Shown: positions 14,796-21,147 of the stretch, in pieces | How the letters are laid out: every line of letters starts with the position of its first letter | Position numbering within the stretch: position 1 is the first letter of the stretch | NCBI GenBank assembly: GCA_964652125.1 | Contig: CAZZAE010000014.1 | Coordinates: forward strand, 1-21,183 | DNA length: 21,183 nucleotides | Source of the DNA: CAZFNQ01 sp964652125 | GTDB lineage: Bacteria; Patescibacteriota; Saccharimonadia; Saccharimonadales; JANWIN01 | Reading direction: 5' to 3' | The notes under the pieces: generated by a model | Told to the model about the DNA's origin: nothing | What the model saw: only the letters and a program-made list of their open reading frames with translations | The model's database searches: none | Position numbers and translations under genes: made by a program

Positions 14796-17717
14796 TTATG
14801 GCGCTTGTCTTGGGAGAGTTGAACGCGTTTGATCACCGGTTACAACTGCGTTTCCAACGGTATTATATGCAACTGCTGCTGATATAGCAGCTGGAGTGGC
14901 ACCTCGAGTATTCCTAACAGCTTCAACTGGTGCTAACTTATATATAGCCCTGACATTGGCACTAGATTGTCTGTTTACTGGGTTCACAGCCGCAGCAACT
15001 CCATAGGTTCTGTTTGCGTACATAGCTTTAATAACACCCGTTGCTGCTGGGCTGGCACCTGCCACAGATACTTCACCTTCACCCTGCATTTGAACTAGGC
15101 CACGCTGAGTCATGGTATCGAGAATTTCTTCAGTTTGGGCAAATTCAGTCAAGTCATCTGGAGTGGCAGTGCCACTTGCAATTCTTTGTTGAACTTGCAA
15201 ATGACTATCATACATAGATCGCCAAGCCGAATCACGCAGGGCTCCCATTTGGAAACTTTGCCTTGTTTTATGCAATTCCCCAACCATATCTCGCCTTTTA
15301 TCGGGATCCGATGTGACATCACGCCATCTAATTCCAGCAGTTCTAGTTCTTGTATCAGTTGTAGGGATGACATTTCCAGCGGTATCAATTGCTTGAGGTG
15401 AACTGAACCACTCATCAATAAACTTATCCTTGTGTGCAAAGACAGCCGCCGCATGAGCATCCATAACTTCATTTGAGCTCCAGTTATTTGCAACTGCATT
15501 TCTGGCTAAAGCCGTTCTGTAGTTGACCATATCGTCATCAGTCTGGACTTTTCTAACAGTATATTCGAGGTTTTGAGCCACAGATGCATGTGTACCGCCA
15601 TGTCTAGCTTTACCTTCGCTATATAATGCACCGCTAATTTCTCGACCTTTAGAGTCAAAGAAACGCCTACTGCCGGAAACTGAACCAGCCACACTTGCAC
15701 CACCACTTGTTGTGGCGGCAGGAGCTACTTCACCAGCTTCTAACGTCCAACCAGCACCCGCATAACGTAGCGCATCACGTCCAGTTGCTGACATTTGCTC
15801 TTCGCGTTCTCGAGCTGCTGACATGTATTTCGATTGACGTTCATCCAACCCAGCCCAGGCACGGCGCGAAACACTACCTCTAAATCTTTGCCACCGACTA
15901 GCACCGAGAGTCCGAGAGGCATCCACGGTTCGTGTTTGACCACGTGTAAATTGCTCGCCGAGATTGCGCTTTGTACGGTTTCGTAAACTATTAGGATCGT
16001 TAGCATTGCCTTTAATTGCCTCACCAATCCGACCTCCATGACCAGTCAATGTGCCAACAACGTTGCCAACTAAACCACCGGCTAGTTTAAAGGCCCATGG
16101 TATAAGTACTAGTGGCAAAAACAGCGCCACAAACGCTACAATTGCCCCAAGTGTAGAAGAAATCCCTTGTACTGATTGCTGAAGCAGCGGTGCATTCCCG
16201 GTAATACCGTTAGCCTTCATAATAGTCACACTCAATATATCTGCAACTGAAAACATAACCACAACTATCGGGTAAACAAGTAGGGCTTTTACTAGAAAAT
16301 CCCACCATTGCTTAAAATACTTTTCAGTATTTGGTAAACAATATAAAGCAAAAGCTACGGGACTTACTAAAATAAGAGCAAGAATAATTCCCTGCCTGAC
16401 AATCATAGTCAAAAAAGCTGCCAATATTCCCAAAACTGCTGGTAATAATACGAATAAAGCGACAAAAGTAGCCGCTTTGCCAATAATGCCAGTCCAAATA
16501 ATGCCAGTTAGGAATGTACCAATTAGACCTACACTACCCGCCCCTACGATACCGCCAATTTGTATTCCACTTGGCGAGAATTTAAATTGTGCGGCTTCAC
16601 GAATTGGTGCAATCATTAAATTGCCTACTCCAGCGCCCAAAATATTGGTTGCATCAACTAAAAACGCCACTATATAAACGGATAGGTTAATTAATATAGC
16701 AGCAATCAAAATTCGAGGCATAATTTTCTTAACTGTGTATGCTTCAAATAAACCGCCTCCAATTGATTGACCAAAGACAAGCACTAAAAGAGAGATTATT
16801 AAGATAATATTCCCGTATATCCTAAAACTTGACCAGATTTTAAATGAAGCGCTATTGGCATCTGTGCTAATAGGAGTTGTTTGCAATAAAGGTTGTACGA
16901 GGTTGGTGAACATCCAATCAGAGAAGTCAGCCACACCATTAAAAATTGGACAAAGTACCCAGTTTAGACCAAAACCATTTGTTTCACAGGTCGGATTTAG
17001 ATCACCTACCTTTCCACCTGTCGCCCCCCCACTAGTGCCAGTGCCGGGCGCAGTAATTGACTTATCATAATTACCAATGGAGACAGTAAACGGATTCCCG
17101 TTTTGCTGGCAGGAAACTTGGCTTCTAGTTCCGACACTATTGTGTTTTGTTAATAAAGCATATATCGCATTGTGAGATTGTGTGGCATCTCCAGAAATTG
17201 CAATTACATCTCCACAACTTGTACCCGTTTGTTTAAAATCACCTACCCCCTTTGAACCCGCAAGTGTTTCATTCCCATCTACACGGTCAATCTCTGAGCT
17301 GTCTTTAAATGCAAAATCATGATAACTATTGAATGCATTACTCAAACTTACAGTTTCTGCTGATATAAAAGTACATTTCGTAGAAGTACTACTTCCTCTA
17401 CCAGAACCTGTAGTTATAGTTTTGTTTGCGGCGTGGGTAAGTGTTGCTTGAGTATAGGTACCATTAAAATTATTTATATAGTCAACACATGCCTTCGGCT
17501 GATTATTTAAGAAAAATTCTCTTCTAGAAGCATCTAAACCGGTAGAATTGAATTCAAGATTGCCGTCGACATAATTATTGCTTCCAATTTTTATATGTGC
17601 AGCATCTATCCATGTTCCGGTTTGGGCTGCGTAAGCGATATTGGGATGTATCAAACTTGTCGCCATTGAAGCGAGCAGCAACAGAGTTAGCCCAGCTATA
17701 AAAATACGGTACTTCAT
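14796..17717 (-). CDS. VirB6/TrbL-like polytopic T4SS channel protein
   Basis: The 973-residue product probably forms the inner-membrane channel core. A signal-peptide-like segment (about 1-31, ending IAYAAQTG) precedes a roughly 270-residue extracytoplasmic region with several cysteines (77, 115, 168, 203, 244, 256). About seven hydrophobic helices follow between 300 and 550, including the stretch RQGIILALILVSPVAFALYC and KQWWDFLVKALLVYPIVVVM, a Trp-Trp/Pro pattern typical of VirB6-like proteins. From about 560 to 973 there is a long, basic, soluble tail (RNRTKRNLGEQFTRGQTRT and onward), presumably cytoplasmic. The gene stands alone on the minus strand, divergent from the pilin cluster. It has no Shine-Dalgarno; an extended -10 (TGC TATAGT) ends 9 bases before the ATG. 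A TrbL name is equally possible. Confidence 0.83.
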   Translation of the reverse strand: MKYRIFIAGLTLLLLASMATSLIHPNIAYAAQTGTWIDAAHIKIGSNNYVDGNLEFNSTGLDASRREFFLNNQPKACVDYINNFNGTYTQATLTHAANKTITTGSGRGSSTSTKCTFISAETVSLSNAFNSYHDFAFKDSSEIDRVDGNETLAGSKGVGDFKQTGTSCGDVIAISGDATQSHNAIYALLTKHNSVGTRSQVSCQQNGNPFTVSIGNYDKSITAPGTGTSGGATGGKVGDLNPTCETNGFGLNWVLCPIFNGVADFSDWMFTNLVQPLLQTTPISTDANSASFKIWSSFRIYGNIILIISLLVLVFGQSIGGGLFEAYTVKKIMPRILIAAILINLSVYIVAFLVDATNILGAGVGNLMIAPIREAAQFKFSPSGIQIGGIVGAGSVGLIGTFLTGIIWTGIIGKAATFVALFVLLPAVLGILAAFLTMIVRQGIILALILVSPVAFALYCLPNTEKYFKQWWDFLVKALLVYPIVVVMFSVADILSVTIMKANGITGNAPLLQQSVQGISSTLGAIVAFVALFLPLVLIPWAFKLAGGLVGNVVGTLTGHGGRIGEAIKGNANDPNSLRNRTKRNLGEQFTRGQTRTVDASRTLGASRWQRFRGSVSRRAWAGLDERQSKYMSAAREREEQMSATGRDALRYAGAGWTLEAGEVAPAATTSGGASVAGSVSGSRRFFDSKGREISGALYSEGKARHGGTHASVAQNLEYTVRKVQTDDDMVNYRTALARNAVANNWSSNEVMDAHAAAVFAHKDKFIDEWFSSPQAIDTAGNVIPTTDTRTRTAGIRWRDVTSDPDKRRDMVGELHKTRQSFQMGALRDSAWRSMYDSHLQVQQRIASGTATPDDLTEFAQTEEILDTMTQRGLVQMQGEGEVSVAGASPAATGVIKAMYANRTYGVAAAVNPVNRQSSANVRAIYKLAPVEAVRNTRGATPAAISAAVAYNTVGNAVVTGDQTRSTLPRQAP

Positions 17718-17726
17718 ATTTATTAA

Positions 17727-17735
17727 ACTATAGCA
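17727..17735 (-). promoter_or_regulatory. Extended -10 promoter of the VirB6-like gene
   Basis: The minus strand reads TGC followed by TATAGT (17735-17727), an extended -10, with 9 bases before the ATG at 17717. The -35 is weak (TGAACC at 17755-17750), as is common with extended -10 promoters. A leaderless or nearly leaderless message is implied. Confidence 0.45.
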
Positions 17736-17761
17736 TAATACACTTCTTAGGTTCAGATATG

Positions 17762-17790
17762 TTGCCCAAAATAAAGCACGGCATTATAAT
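17762..17790 (+). promoter_or_regulatory. Promoter of the pilin-like gene cluster, leaderless
   Basis: TTGCCC (17762-17767), 17 bases, then a perfect TATAAT (17785-17790). The ATG follows after exactly 8 bases (17799), so initiation on the start codon is likely. It lies back to back with the VirB6-like promoter inside an 81-base divergent gap. Confidence 0.6.
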
Positions 17791-17798
17791 CAAGACAA

Positions 17799-18290
17799 AT
17801 GTTTCGTAACAAACAAAAATATTTAGTAACAAAAATTGCCGGAATATTTATTTTCACAGCATCTATGGTTCTGTTAATGGCATCACCAAAAACAGTATCA
17901 GCAGCAGGAACTTTGAAAGTCAGTGACGTAAAAGGTAGTCATCAATGTGGCACCCAGAGCGAAGCGGTTAGAACAAGTATAAATTTTGGCTGTAGAGGTG
18001 AGATATGTCTACATGGCTCATCTGATCCAATTTGTAATGATAGTAATCACCAAGTAAATGCAATTCTAGATGCCTTATTTGCAATTATTAGGTTTTTATC
18101 AATTGGCGTCGGACTAGTAATAATTACTTCCACGATTATTGCTGGCATACAGTATTCAACATCGCGGGGTGATCCACAAGCTACTGCCAAAGCTGTTAGC
18201 AGAATTACCAACACATTAATTGCATTGTTAGTCTTTATTTTTGCCTACGCAATAATTAACTGGCTAGTGCCCGGAAGATTATTAAAATGA
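17799..18290 (+). CDS. VirB2/TrbC-like small membrane protein, paralogue 1
   Basis: The 163-residue product is the first of six tandem relatives. A signal-peptide-like segment (1-36, basic start FRNKQK, ending TVSAAG) precedes an extracytoplasmic part with four cysteines (50, 65, 70, 79). Two hydrophobic helices (about 92-118 and 135-157) are joined by a short polar loop, STSRGDPQATAKAVSRITNT, the GD-x-x-(A/T)TA pattern shared by the set. The two-helix hairpin with a small loop is the VirB2 pilin fold. This member is the longest and has a divergent second helix ending in NWLVPGRLLK. Its TGA overlaps the next ATG (ATGA), so translation is probably coupled. Confidence 0.8.
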   Translation: MFRNKQKYLVTKIAGIFIFTASMVLLMASPKTVSAAGTLKVSDVKGSHQCGTQSEAVRTSINFGCRGEICLHGSSDPICNDSNHQVNAILDALFAIIRFLSIGVGLVIITSTIIAGIQYSTSRGDPQATAKAVSRITNTLIALLVFIFAYAIINWLVPGRLLK

Positions 18291-18652
18291 TTGCTGTTTT
18301 TTCACAAATTGCAGCTGCTTGCCCAAATAGTGGCTTTTTTGGTTTCCCCACGTGGTACAAGTATTTAAACAGCGTTACAGATTCGCAAGGATCATGTGTC
18401 CCTAAGATATCTGGCCTTAGCGATATTTGGTTAATAGTCGCTGCAGTAATCGATATACTTCTTCGGATTTCAGCTTTAGTAGCGGTTGGATTTGTGGTTT
18501 ACGGCGGAGTACAGTACATAACTAGTGAAGGTGAACCTGATAAAACCTCAAGAGCTAGGGGCACAATCATTAATGCATTAATAGGTTTAGTAATAGCTGT
18601 TGGCGCAACTGTTCTCATAACATTTGTAGCCAGCCAATTTAAGGCGAAATGA
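18287..18652 (+). CDS. VirB2/TrbC-like small membrane protein, paralogue 2
   Basis: The 121-residue product has no classical signal peptide: it begins MIAVFSQIAAACPNSGFFGF. It carries two cysteines (12 and 37) before the helices. Hydrophobic segments at about 47-75 and 93-115 flank the loop TSEGEPDKTSRARGTI, in which Gly-Glu-Pro replaces the Gly-Asp-Pro or Gly-Asp-Ser of its relatives. It overlaps both neighbours by four bases (start at 18287 within the preceding stop; the TGA at 18650-18652 lies inside ATGATGA). The differences suggest a specialised minor subunit rather than the bulk pilin, which is inference. Confidence 0.78.
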   Translation: MIAVFSQIAAACPNSGFFGFPTWYKYLNSVTDSQGSCVPKISGLSDIWLIVAAVIDILLRISALVAVGFVVYGGVQYITSEGEPDKTSRARGTIINALIGLVIAVGATVLITFVASQFKAK

Positions 18653-18963
18653 TGATTTCAATTACTCTAAAATTTGTTGGTAATGTTTGCCAGGGACTTT
18701 GTACAGGAACTAATACAGGCTTGCCTAATGTAACAGCAGGCTCTGATCAACTATCCAAGGTATTGCAAATTGTGTTTGGAATTATTGGAGCGGTAGCGCT
18801 GATATGGGTAATAATTGCAGGCTTGCAGTTCGTAACATCACAGGGTGATCCACAGGCTACAGCCAAAGCTCGTCAAACCATTATTTACGCCATAATTGGT
18901 CTAGTAATAGCTCTGAGTGCTGAGGTAATTGTAAAGTTTGTACTCGGTAGGGTCGGTCAATGA
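18649..18963 (+). CDS. VirB2/TrbC-like small membrane protein, paralogue 3
   Basis: At 104 residues this is the shortest member. It has no obvious cleavable signal peptide, opening MMISITLKFVGNVCQGLCTG with cysteines at 14 and 18. The two helices (about 37-62 and 78-99) flank the loop SQGDPQATAKARQTI, which is almost identical to the loop of paralogue 1. Two start codons are adjacent (18649 and 18652); the first overlaps the previous TGA and is used here. Its own TGA overlaps the next ATG. No Shine-Dalgarno is seen, in keeping with coupled translation. Confidence 0.76.
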   Translation: MMISITLKFVGNVCQGLCTGTNTGLPNVTAGSDQLSKVLQIVFGIIGAVALIWVIIAGLQFVTSQGDPQATAKARQTIIYAIIGLVIALSAEVIVKFVLGRVGQ

Positions 18964-19367
18964 GGAAAAACTTCATTTTCAGACTCTACTTAATAATATT
19001 TTTCTTTGCCAGTCCTCTAATATTAATTCCAACTAAAGTAAATGCGGTAAATATATTAAATGGTGCTTGTAACAATTCCAATGCTGCGTCTAGACCAAGC
19101 GTATGTAGTGATAACTCAAATGGCACAAATCCTTTATTTGGCCCGCATGGCATTATTACTACAGTAGTCCAATTCTTAACAATCCTGGTTGGTATAGCTG
19201 CTGTAATCACTATTATAATTGCTGGTCTGCGTTTTGTACTTGCCATGGGTGACTCCAATACTGCTTCTACTGCCCGTAATGCCATTTTATATGCAGTAAT
19301 TGGACTAATTATCGCTTTAGTGTCCCAAGCTCTGATAACTTTTGTATTAAATAAAGTAAATGTATAA
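18960..19367 (+). CDS. VirB2/TrbC-like small membrane protein, paralogue 4
   Basis: The 135-residue product has a clear signal peptide (MRKNFIFRLYLIIFFFASPL, ending near KVNAV at 26-30). A short mature N-terminus has cysteines at 37 and 49. Two helices (about 65-90 and 107-131) flank the loop AMGDSNTASTARNAIL. The loop and second helix (YAVIGLIIALVSQALITFVL) match paralogues 5 and 6 closely, so 4-6 form a subgroup. It overlaps the preceding gene by ATGA. Confidence 0.8.
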   Translation: MRKNFIFRLYLIIFFFASPLILIPTKVNAVNILNGACNNSNAASRPSVCSDNSNGTNPLFGPHGIITTVVQFLTILVGIAAVITIIIAGLRFVLAMGDSNTASTARNAILYAVIGLIIALVSQALITFVLNKVNV

Positions 19368-19368
19368 C

Positions 19369-19776
19369 ATGAATAGTATGATCAAAAGCTTAAAACTACT
19401 TGTAGTATCAACTATGACACTGGGTTTATTAACAGTGTTAGTCCCGGCCAGAAGCTTCGCCTTATTTAATAATGCCAAAAACCAAGCCTGTAATGGAATT
19501 GCCCTACAAACAAGTGGTGCCGATTGTAGTGCTACAAAAAACGGCAAAACCCTGAGCGATATATTAGCTCAAGCCCTAGATATTCTATCTATAGTTGTTG
19601 GTATTGTCGCGGTACTAATGATTATTGTAGGTGGACTCAGATTTGTTTTGTCAGGAGGAGATTCTAATAATACAACCGCAGCACGTAATACAGTTTTGTA
19701 CGCCATAGTAGGCCTTGTCATAGTTTTTCTGGCCCAAATAATTGTTAAATTTGTTTTAAGACGTGTACAAACATAA
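19369..19776 (+). CDS. VirB2/TrbC-like small membrane protein, paralogue 5
   Basis: From the ATG at 19369 the product has 135 residues. It has a signal peptide (SLKLLVVSTMTLGLLTVLVP, ending near RSFAL), a cysteine pair (41 and 53) and a two-helix hairpin around the loop SGGDSNNTTAARNTVLYA. The start is uncertain. ATG at 19360 would overlap the previous gene, 19369 lies one base after its TAA, and 19378 would give MIKSLKLL, most like the MISRFKTLL start of paralogue 6. None has a Shine-Dalgarno. The gene ends just before an inverted repeat and the separate promoter of paralogue 6. Confidence 0.78.
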   Translation: MNSMIKSLKLLVVSTMTLGLLTVLVPARSFALFNNAKNQACNGIALQTSGADCSATKNGKTLSDILAQALDILSIVVGIVAVLMIIVGGLRFVLSGGDSNNTTAARNTVLYAIVGLVIVFLAQIIVKFVLRRVQT

Positions 19777-19801
19777 TGCTAATAGTTGAAACACATTAGC
19801 A
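19777..19801. repeat. Inverted repeat bracketing a -35 element
   Basis: Arms TGCTAAT (19777-19783) and ATTAGCA (19795-19801) are perfect, with an 11-base centre containing TTGAAA (19786-19791), the likely -35 of the last pilin gene. There is no U-run, so an operator is a better guess than a terminator. The core GCTAAT/ATTAGC also forms the arms of the repeat at 11821-11841, in the opposite arrangement. Confidence 0.45.
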
Positions 19802-19815
19802 GTTTGTGGTATAAA
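19786..19815 (+). promoter_or_regulatory. Separate promoter for the sixth pilin-like gene
   Basis: TTGAAA (19786-19791), 18 bases, then TATAAA (19810-19815) preceded by TGG, giving an extended -10. Transcription would start near 19822 and give a leader of about 27 bases with AAAGG (19830-19834) some 14 bases before the ATG. It is the only member of the tandem set with its own evident promoter. Confidence 0.55.
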
Positions 19816-19848
19816 ACAATACAGTAACGAAAGGTAAAAAATAAAATT

Positions 19849-20274
19849 ATGATAAGTAGATTTAAAACGCTCTTAATAACAATAGTTTCCAGCCTAGCAA
19901 TTTTGGTGCCAGCTATAGCTGTACCAGCGATTGCTCATGCTTCTACTCCGCCTAGTATAAAAGGTGGATTAAATTGTGGATCAAACTTACAATTTACAGA
20001 TAATGCTAACGGTTGTGCAACACCTGGAAGCGATGCCACAACTAAGATTAATGACATTGTTAAGCTAATCATCAATATCTTTTCAGTTGTAGTCGGAATT
20101 ATTGCCGTCATCATGATAATTGTCGGTGGTATTAGATTCATTCTATCTGGTGGCGATTCAACAGCTACCACAAGTGCCAGAAATACAGTGCTATACGCCA
20201 TAGTAGGTTTAATCGTTGTGGCCCTGGCTCAAATTCTAGTGCGATATGTACTAGCTAGAGTAAACAACGGCTAA
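19849..20274 (+). CDS. VirB2/TrbC-like small membrane protein, paralogue 6 (candidate major pilin)
   Basis: The 141-residue product has a long, Ala/Val-rich signal peptide (MISRFKTLLITIVSSLAILV, continuing to about residue 31, IAHAS). A mature N-terminus carries cysteines at 43 and 56. Two helices (about 66-97 and 112-137) flank the loop SGGDSTATTSARNTVLYAIV. It is separated from paralogue 5 by 72 bases, has its own promoter and is followed directly by a strong terminator. It is therefore the member most likely to be made in excess, which would fit a main pilus subunit; that assignment is inference. TrbC/VirB2-like describes the fold; sequence identity to named pilins cannot be judged here. 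Confidence 0.82.
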   Translation: MISRFKTLLITIVSSLAILVPAIAVPAIAHASTPPSIKGGLNCGSNLQFTDNANGCATPGSDATTKINDIVKLIINIFSVVVGIIAVIMIIVGGIRFILSGGDSTATTSARNTVLYAIVGLIVVALAQILVRYVLARVNNG

Positions 20275-20310
20275 CGCTTCGTAACTAACATTTAGATCTA
20301 ACTCTAATAA

Positions 20311-20340
20311 AAAATAATCCCGGTAAGTCGGGATTATTTT
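20311..20340. terminator. Bidirectional rho-independent terminator
   Basis: Perfect 12-base arms AAAATAATCCCG (20311-20322) and CGGGATTATTTT (20329-20340) flank a 6-base loop. T-runs on either strand follow from the A/T arm ends. It sits between the convergent pilin cluster and hsp20 and should stop transcription from both. Confidence 0.88.
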
Positions 20341-20358
20341 GTAAACTCTATTTAATTC

Positions 20359-20823
20359 TTACAGTACTTGAATCTTCTTAACTGTATCTTGCTTGACCTT
20401 AGTAAAGCTAACAGTCAATACACCATCTTTTAGCACGGCTTCAATCTCGTCTTCTTTGACGGGTACCGGCAAGGCAATACTTCGTGAAAATTCGCCCCAG
20501 TAACATTCCTGAACAAAATAGTTTTCCACGTCGTCTTCATTACCAGCTGATAGCGTGCCGCGAATACTTAATGTATTGTCAGCAATACTAACATCCAAAT
20601 CGCTCTTATTAACACCAGCTACACGGCCTTTAACAACCAGCTTTTCCTTGGTTTCATAAACATCAACCGCCAATTGCCCAGGTACCGCCTCTTCTTCATC
20701 CCATTCTTCAGCGGCTGGAGTAGCTGGTTGATTGTCATCTACAGGTGCGTCATCGTCACCTAAAAATGCAGCAGTAAGTTCATCTTCCATTAATAAATCA
20801 TCGTCACGGCTTTTTCGAGCCAT
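20359..20823 (-). CDS. Hsp20/alpha-crystallin family small heat shock protein
   Basis: This ATP-independent holdase chaperone binds unfolding proteins and forms large oligomers in the cytoplasm. From the ATG at 20823 the product has 154 residues. An acidic, low-complexity N-terminus (about 7-47, rich in Asp/Glu) precedes the alpha-crystallin domain (about 50-145), with LAVDVYETKEKLVVKGRVAG, the YWGEFSRSIALP strand and the hallmark LKDGVLTVSF. The tail ends KKIQVL, with the I-x-V motif that docks neighbouring subunits. GGAGGG (20837-20832) is 8 bases before this ATG; an in-frame ATG six codons upstream would put that Shine-Dalgarno inside the gene. The predicted leader is long and structured. 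No CIRCE element (TTAGCACTC-N9-GAGTGCTAA) is visible. Confidence 0.94.
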   Translation of the reverse strand: MARKSRDDDLLMEDELTAAFLGDDDAPVDDNQPATPAAEEWDEEEAVPGQLAVDVYETKEKLVVKGRVAGVNKSDLDVSIADNTLSIRGTLSAGNEDDVENYFVQECYWGEFSRSIALPVPVKEDEIEAVLKDGVLTVSFTKVKQDTVKKIQVL

Positions 20824-20853
20824 AGTTGTTACCCTCCACAAAGGTTAAAAGAC

Positions 20854-20940
20854 AAACCAATCGGTTTCTCTCACTGCACCGAGTTCCAAACTGATCAGAT
20901 TCTCGGGCTGTTCTTTTCCCTTAATTTATGTATTTTAAGG
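20854..20940 (-). promoter_or_regulatory. Hairpin-rich 5' leader of hsp20
   Basis: The predicted leader of about 130 bases contains several inverted repeats: AAACC/GGTTT with a 4-base loop (20854-20867), CCGAG/CTCGG (20879-20883 with 20902-20906) enclosing the palindrome CTGATCAG (20891-20898), and CCTTAA/TTAAGG with a 10-base loop (20919-20940). Near the ribosome binding site, TTAACC can pair imperfectly with GGGTAA. This could form a temperature-responsive structure, but no folding was computed. With the hsp20 and tRNA promoters, this accounts for what I see in the 20824-21147 gap. Confidence 0.35.
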
Positions 20941-20960
20941 CCTTTTTTGTCTTACTTGCA

Positions 20961-20989
20961 AGTATATCCTAGGTTATAACAGCTAGCAA
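20961..20989 (-). promoter_or_regulatory. Candidate hsp20 promoter
   Basis: On the minus strand TTGCTA (20989-20984) is followed after 17 bases by TATACT (20966-20961). Transcription would begin near 20954, about 130 bases before the start codon. The -35 is part of a GCTAGC palindrome and the spacer contains CCTAGG. Confidence 0.5.
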
Positions 20990-21106
20990 CTCCTAGAGGT
21001 ATATATTTACAACAGTAGTAAACACAACAGATGCTGATAAGGGGTAATTTTAAAATCACAACGCTCAAATATTAAACATTTTAAACTTGTCTTTACAACT
21101 ACAGTT

Positions 21107-21134
21107 TTGATGCTAACAAGCTGACTGCTATAAT
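21107..21134 (+). promoter_or_regulatory. tRNA gene promoter
   Basis: TTGATG (21107-21112), 16 bases, then a perfect TATAAT (21129-21134). The tRNA begins 13 bases after the -10, giving a short 5' leader for RNase P to remove. Confidence 0.65.
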
Positions 21135-21147
21135 TTACCTCTGTTAA

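Noticed and set aside
15149..16039. Several 60-116-codon frames inside the VirB6-like tail
   Set aside because: All are out-of-frame shadows of a long continuous gene and lack start signals.
20919..20949. Plus-strand terminator (CCTTAA/TTAAGG then CCTTTTTT)
   Set aside because: There is no plus-strand gene ending before it, and on the minus strand it falls in the hsp20 leader; a weak six-base A/T-rich stem makes termination unlikely.
20824..21060. CIRCE/HrcA operator or other classical heat-shock operator
   Set aside because: I looked for TTAGCACTC-N9-GAGTGCTAA and found no match; the visible palindromes are short and different.
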